This document shows positions 60,301 to 64,000 of a stretch of DNA of 64,000 nt, in pieces. This DNA comes from Arenicola marina (taxonomy: Eukaryota > Annelida > Polychaeta > Arenicolidae). Within the stretch, counting starts at the first letter, position 1. The number at the start of each line of letters is the position of its first letter. The notes below the pieces were generated by a model. That model saw only the letters and a list, made by a program, of their open reading frames with translations, was not told where the DNA came from and did no database searches. The DNA lies in contig OZ025265.1 of NCBI GenBank assembly GCA_964019135.1, positions 3,038,496 through 3,102,495 on the forward strand. The letters are read 5' to 3'. Position numbers and translations under genes: made by a program.

Positions 60301-62997
60301 CTACTGTGTTTACTTTTGTTATTTTTTCTACCGTGCTGTTTCATTTCTTAAACGATATAGCTTATAATATCTCTTTGGATTGCTGGTTAAAAGATCGAAC
60401 ATATATAAACACATATCCAGCAACATACTTTCACATTTGATATCTGCAATTGTCCAAGTCCCATCAGCTTGGCATTCAACAACGTCACTTCCTGTGACGT
60501 AATAGTATCCTTGACTACACTGGTAGGAGGCAGTCGCTTGGTAACGCGAGTCCCTGAACTGAGCCACAGTGTTTGGTATCTCAGGTGGGTTGTTGCATGA
60601 AATATCTGCAAAATAAATGTCACCTATATCAATATAGATAAAATACCATGGAAACTGTTTTGTTTTGTTGATCCAGCGGCAGATATTGGAGAGTGAATGA
60701 GTCCAATTTGGGAATTGCGAGGCGATAAGAGGCAATAAATCATAGTCCATAGTCCATAGTCAATAGTCAATAGTCCATAGTCCATAGTCCATAGTTGCCC
60801 CCATTTTATCTAATGGTACACTACGTAAGTTTTATGGTGAACGAACGGTATGACCAACTTGTCGGTAGTGATCAATCGTTATAGCAATTAGATAAAATGA
60901 GTTTGTCCAATCACAGCGCAGATCTCGTCTATGTATCTGTCCAATCGGGATAGCCGTTCCTTCTCTTTACTGTGGACCTCCGCGAGGCTCGACATGCGGC
61001 ACATACCCGCCTATCTCTCCCCCTTCCATAAGAGGACCGATTCTGTGTAACTTGTGTGGGTCCCTTACCTTCACAGACGAGGCTGACGTCACTCCATCTC
61101 TCCGACTCCTGACACACCGACGTCATCTCTCCCGACACACGACGGTAGCCAGTGTCACACGCGTAGAACGCACGTGACCCCAACACGTGACCCGTGACGT
61201 TTGTTGGCCGTCCATGTTCCACTTCAGGTGGCCGCGGGTCGCACGTCATTTCTGAAGAGTAAACGTCGAGCAGAAAATGACGTGGAATGGGAGTAATTAC
61301 AGTTAGAAATAAATCCATGAAGCATCAAAATGATCATTAGCAATGAAAAGTGACACAAAACTTGTGAATATATGTTGTATGAGGTGTTTCCTTGCGTGTT
61401 GGTATGTAATAGTGAGTTTAATTTTCATTATCGGACTTGTATGTGACCAAATGAGAAATTCTATACGGGATCTGGAAGTTTATAATTGCCGCATTTAGCA
61501 GGATGGAACAACATGGGTATTATTGGTGCGGCCGAGTTGATTACTGTATTGGATCGTTGCGTGTGTGTCTATATATACAATAAACATACCTACATTTGCA
61601 TGCTAATTAAGTCTTTCCTTGCTACAATTGTAGAACATGGTGGTGGTGTGTACCTTGTATAAAACTGACAAGACCCTGTTTCTAGCTTCTAGTTTTTTGA
61701 TTGTACGGCTATTTTATATCAGTTTAGATCGAGTTCTGTAAAATAAAAGTCGATTGATAAAACTGAAAGGCTTTGATTGGATCGAAAGTTGTCTCTCACC
61801 CTGGCATATGAGGTCTTCGCCCTCCGGGGTCCAGGTTCCGTTGCCGAGGCACGTCTTGATGACGTCACCGCTGTCGTTCTTGTATCCCTCAGCGCAGCGA
61901 TACGAAACCGAGGCTCCGAACAGGAAACTGAAGACGATCATCTCGGTGTGAGCGACCTCTGGTGGGGGCTCACAGACAATATCTGTGGAGAGAGGAATGA
62001 GCTTTATCTTTCCTTAAGTGGATTAGTCTGACCCATTATATCAGTGTGTCTCGGATTATAATCAATTTCGCATAAAATGATCCATTAATTATAGTTTACT
62101 TGTAAATGTATCACAGTCCAATTAAAACTGAATTTGAGATATTAAGCATCATGCCAAAAGATATGGAAAATTCATTACTGCATAAGCTATTAAGGATATT
62201 GTCAGTAAAATGATGTTGTCCGTGACTGTTCATGACAATGGCTATGAACATGTGTAATGATCCGTCCGTAGTATTGATTAGTAACATGAATTGTCGATTC
62301 TGTAATTTAAACCAACTGCATCACGCTAGCTACCTTGGCAATATGGCGCCTTTCCACTCCATACTCTTGTTTCAAGACACGCGCGGACGAGATCTCCCGA
62401 GACATGCCGCCTTCCCTTCAGACACGTGTAGGTGATGGTTGACCCATATAGGTCATCAATCCAGGACGTGGCGGCATTGGTAACACGCGGAGGCGGGCCG
62501 CATCTTATAACTTCGAAGGCGACAAAAATAAAATATTATATATTAATATTATATTATATATACGTTTGCTGTCTTTTCGCAATTATTTTTATTGAGTTTT
62601 AAATTATTTTTCTTCAACTACCCAATTCATAGCAAAACACGCACAATATAGAGATAATACAATATAGATAGAAATTGGATCCAAGTACAGAAAAAACAGA
62701 AATATATATAGCAATAAAATAAAATGAATTAGTATATAAGCCTTATAGATATATATGTATATACATGTATTTATAAACATAATGTTCTGTACATACAATG
62801 TTACTCACGTTCGCAATATAACAGATCTCCCGCCCACTGAGTCGTGTCTTCACACACTCTCTCAAAAGTTACGTTGACTGGCCAATAGCCGGGCAGACAC
62901 CGGTCAAGCAATCTCGTGCCTACTGGAAATCTGGCAAATGTCTTGAATAGGTATCTGTCACTGTGATGGACACGTGGAGGGTTACCACATTCAATTT
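54066..62997 (-). CDS. Membrane-anchored multi-sushi (CCP) protein, 5' partial (12 exons seen)
   Basis: A type I membrane protein whose visible part is 11 consecutive sushi/CCP modules, a short stalk, one transmembrane helix and a roughly 30-residue basic tail. Exons in transcript order: 62997-62809, 62510-62334, 61982-61800, 61251-61069, 60605-60429, 60038-59853, 58956-58780, 58527-58345, 58025-57849, 57413-57234, 56613-56434, 54328-54066. Each CCP exon is 177-189 bp, starts and ends in phase 1, and carries four cysteines and the late tryptophan, the standard one-module-one-exon layout. Joined, they give about 750 residues in frame. The N-terminus and signal peptide lie beyond 64000. Complement regulators, selectin-like and synaptic sushi proteins share this architecture. 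I cannot assign an orthologue, so no symbol is given. Two of its introns contain arrays made from CCP exon ends. Confidence 0.93.
54329..56433 (-). repeat. Last CCP gene intron: microsatellite and 28-bp donor array
   Basis: A TG/TCTG microsatellite lies at about 55057-55095 and a C-run near 55880. The array at 56158-56444 is ten copies of the 28-bp unit CACACAGACTGGTGACACCA + AACTTACC. On the - strand each unit reads CCAGTCTGTGTGGGTAAG, the exon end plus donor. The rest shows nothing recognisable. Confidence 0.95.
56434..56613 (-). CDS. CCP gene exon (module 11, membrane-proximal)
   Basis: IRCPNPANVVNATWRI ... YKCFPGHILLSGDIETTCGG ... GEWILKRPPVCV|G. Acceptor GTTCCAG, donor G|GTAAGT. CCAGTCTGTGTGGGTAAG at its end is the seed of the 28-bp array that follows. 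Confidence 0.94.
57234..57413 (-). CDS. CCP gene exon (module 10)
   Basis: LQCYVPNQLSGSEIIAMEGL ... YTCEEGLLLAAGDEVRTCQS ... GNWSGSAPSCQ|G. The acceptor is taken as ACCTAAG because that alone gives the phase-1 start; a nearby CTTCAG would break phase. Donor G|GTGACT. Confidence 0.88.
57849..58025 (-). CDS. CCP gene exon (module 9)
   Basis: VDCGPPPSVNHTTVQYNETT ... YTCHVNFEPSGGEGRVTCNP ... GLWDDDALLCV|R. Acceptor TTGCCAG, donor C|GTAAGC. Confidence 0.94.
58345..58527 (-). CDS. CCP gene exon (module 8)
   Basis: IKCENVTTEVMDPNLTF ... FFMCRHGYVINGSDALFCSP ... GAWSADVPRCK|S. Acceptor TTTCAG, donor A|GTAAGT. Three N-glycosylation sequons (NVT, NLT, NGS). Confidence 0.94.
58780..58956 (-). CDS. 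CCP gene exon (module 7)
   Basis: ILCLVPEEGVGVRCMPTQAM ... LTCQCQRNYILADGDVNRTC ... GQWTGGDVRCQ|G. It has two extra cysteines (RCMP and TCQCQ), so it carries six instead of the canonical four. Donor G|GTAAGA. Confidence 0.9.
59112..59374 (-). mobile_element. tRNA-derived SINE, family 1, copy 3
   Basis: The - strand head CGATAGCTCAGTGGGTTAGA and the B-box-like GATGGTTCTAGCCCCGC are followed by the shared body, ending at GCGTCCTGAATATACAACC. It is in the intron between modules 6 and 7 of the CCP gene. Divergence from the copy at 42575 is modest. Confidence 0.85.
59853..60038 (-). CDS. CCP gene exon (module 6)
   Basis: TLCPDPSPWLSAHSRIVAMT ... VGCAEGYKYIAGSQVWTCLV ... SWQIDDLICQ|G. Acceptor ATGGCAG, donor G|GTTAGT. 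Confidence 0.93.
60429..60605 (-). CDS. CCP gene exon (module 5)
   Basis: ISCNNPPEIPNTVAQFRD ... YQCSQGYYYVTGSDVVECQA ... GTWTIADIKCE|S. Acceptor TTTGCAG, donor A|GTATGT. Confidence 0.94.
60740..60796. repeat. ATAGTCC heptanucleotide microsatellite
   Basis: CATAGTCCATAGTC / AATAGTC repeated about eight times in the intron between modules 4 and 5. Nothing else is recognised in that intron. Confidence 0.9.
61069..61251 (-). CDS. CCP gene exon (module 4)
   Basis: MTCDPRPPEVEHGRPTNVTG ... FYACDTGYRRVSG ... SVCQESERWSDVSLVCE|G. Acceptor CTCTTCAG, donor G|GTAAGG. One NVT N-glycosylation sequon. Confidence 0.94.
61800..61982 (-). CDS. CCP gene exon (module 3)
   Basis: IVCEPPPEVAHTEM ... YRCAEGYKNDSGDVIKTCLG ... 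GTWTPEGEDLICQ|G. Acceptor TCCACAG, donor G|GTGAGA. Confidence 0.94.
62334..62510 (-). CDS. CCP gene exon (module 2)
   Basis: IRCGPPPRVTNAATSW ... YTCLKGRRH ... RACLETRVWSGKAPYCQ|G. The acceptor is TTCGAAG, a weak tract; donor G|GTAGCT. It has no internal start codon, so it was found only by reading for the sushi pattern. Confidence 0.9.
62809..62997 (-). CDS. CCP gene exon (module 1 in window)
   Basis: EIECGNPPRV ... LLDRCLPGYW ... RVCEDTTQWAGDLLYC. Four cysteines and W are in place. Acceptor TTTACAG, donor C|GTGAGT. At 189 bp it is the longest module. Confidence 0.92.
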
Positions 62998-63054
62998 CTG
63001 TAAATAAATGAAATGACGTGGTGTTTTATGCTGTTCTTTGAACAAACACGGTGG

Positions 63055-63172
63055 GCCAAGACCTTTTTCGGAACGATGACGGATGAATGGGTGAAACATA
63101 AGCCCCAGATTAGGTGCCCCGGATTCGAACCGAGGACCTGCGCTAACCTCTACAACAGGAATCCATCGTCTC
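63055..63172 (-). mobile_element. tRNA-derived SINE, family 2, copy 4
   Basis: The - strand reads GGTCCTCGGTTCGAATCCGG (B-box) then CACCTAATCTGGGGCTTATG, matching the body of the copy at 7843. The tRNA head is partly degraded. Confidence 0.7.
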
Positions 63173-63342
63173 CCCCGTAAAACAAAGACAGCATACATAA
63201 CAACAAAAAGAGAGACCATTTTCGTGTCTACAGCTGTTTCTTCTCAAATAATTTTTCTATTTCTTAGGTAGAAGTAACAGTTAACTTTACATTTATATAA
63301 TTACATACTGGAGCCTCACCTATAAACACTGAATCGAGCCTC

Positions 63343-64000
63343 ACATGTTCACAATGGAGTCTGACCTGGACACACTGGAGCCTCACCTGGACACACTGGA
63401 GCCTCACCTGTACACACTGGAGCCTCACCTGTACACACTGGAGCCTCACCTGTACACACTGGAGCCTCACCTGTACATACTGGAGCGTCACCTGTACACA
63501 CTGGAGCCTCACCTGTACACACCGGAGCCTCACCTGTACACACTGGAGCCTCACCTGTACACACTGGAGCCTCACCTGTACACACTGGAGCGTCACCTGT
63601 ACACACTGGAGCCTCACCTGTACACACTGGAGCGTCACCTGTACACACCGGAGCCTCACCTGTACACACTGGAGCCTCACCTGTACACACTGGAGCCTCA
63701 CCTGTACACACTGGAGCCTCACCTGTACACACTGGAGTCTCACCTGTACATACTGGAGCCTCAGCTATACACACTGAAGCCTCACCTGTACACACTGGAG
63801 TCTCACCTGTACACACTGGAGCCTCAGCTATACACACTGGAGCCTCACCTGTACACACTGGAGTCTCACCTGTACACACTGGAGCCTCACCTAGACACAC
63901 TGGAGCCTCACCTGTACACACTGGAGCCTCACCTGTACACACTGGAGCCTCACCTGTACACACCGGAGCCTCACCTGTACACACTGGAGCCTCACCTGTA
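63343..64000 (-). repeat. 21-bp array at the right edge, built from a CCP exon end
   Basis: About 30 copies of TGGAGCCTCACCTGTACACAC (written here as TGGAGCCTCACC + TGTACACAC). On the - strand this is GTGTGTACAG|GTGAGGCTCCA. In frame it reads APVCTG, the typical last residues of a CCP module with a phase-1 donor. The array continues past the window. It is open in more than one frame but is not itself taken as coding. Confidence 0.95.

Noticed and set aside
63264..63984. Heptapeptide-repeat proteins (CTGEAPV, QVRLQCV)
   Set aside because: The 21-bp array is open in more than one frame and contains a donor in every unit. It fits an intron, not a coding sequence.

Overview
The window is animal nuclear DNA. 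Small coding exons with GT-AG junctions are scattered over long introns full of minisatellites and tRNA-derived SINEs. Three protein-coding genes can be reconstructed exon by exon. ZC3H15 (DFRP1) runs 1461-14505 on the + strand: 12 exons, 429 codons. DNAJC10 (ERdj5) runs 44988-20981 on the - strand: 15 exons, 776 codons, from signal peptide to KDEL. The third is a membrane-anchored protein of at least 11 sushi (CCP) modules, 62997-54066 on the - strand, whose 5' end lies beyond the right edge. Every exon junction in these models keeps frame. The species is not given by the sequence. An invertebrate is clear, and a lancelet is my favoured guess because of the CCP-rich gene, the ZC3H15/DNAJC10 linkage shared with human 2q32.1, and minisatellites at exon-intron boundaries. 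Confidence in that guess is low to moderate.

Layout: 1-836 is a GC-rich 44-bp array. 837-1460 is the ZC3H15 upstream region. 1461-14505 is ZC3H15, with two foldback elements in intron 1 and SINEs in later introns. 14506-20980 is a tail-to-tail intergenic stretch with SINE remnants and a 73-bp triplication. 20981-44988 is DNAJC10, whose introns hold about 14 kb of tandem arrays with 18, 32, 33 and 72-bp units. 44989-54065 is intergenic, with hairpins and mirror C-rich/G-rich arrays. 54066-64000 is the CCP gene.

The main discovery candidate is a pattern, not a gene. At least five independent tandem arrays are built from the 3' end of an exon plus its 5' splice site, so each repeat unit carries another copy of the authentic donor. 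They are: DNAJC10 intron 2 (five diverged copies), intron 6 (72-bp unit, six donors, open in frame), intron 11 (about 32-bp units, dozens of donors), the last CCP-gene intron (28-bp unit), and the array running off the right edge (21-bp unit that reads as the end of a CCP module). I recall that boundary-spanning intron minisatellites have been reported in amphioxus, so the class may not be wholly new. Its repeated occurrence in adjacent genes, at different ages and periods, still deserves a check.

Functionally the genes are not an operon-like set. ZC3H15 stabilises the translational GTPase DRG1 in the cytoplasm. DNAJC10 is an ER-lumen disulfide reductase and BiP co-chaperone for ER-associated degradation. 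The CCP protein is probably a cell-surface binding or complement-like receptor. ZC3H15 and DNAJC10 are convergent, and DNAJC10 and the CCP gene are in tandem on the - strand.
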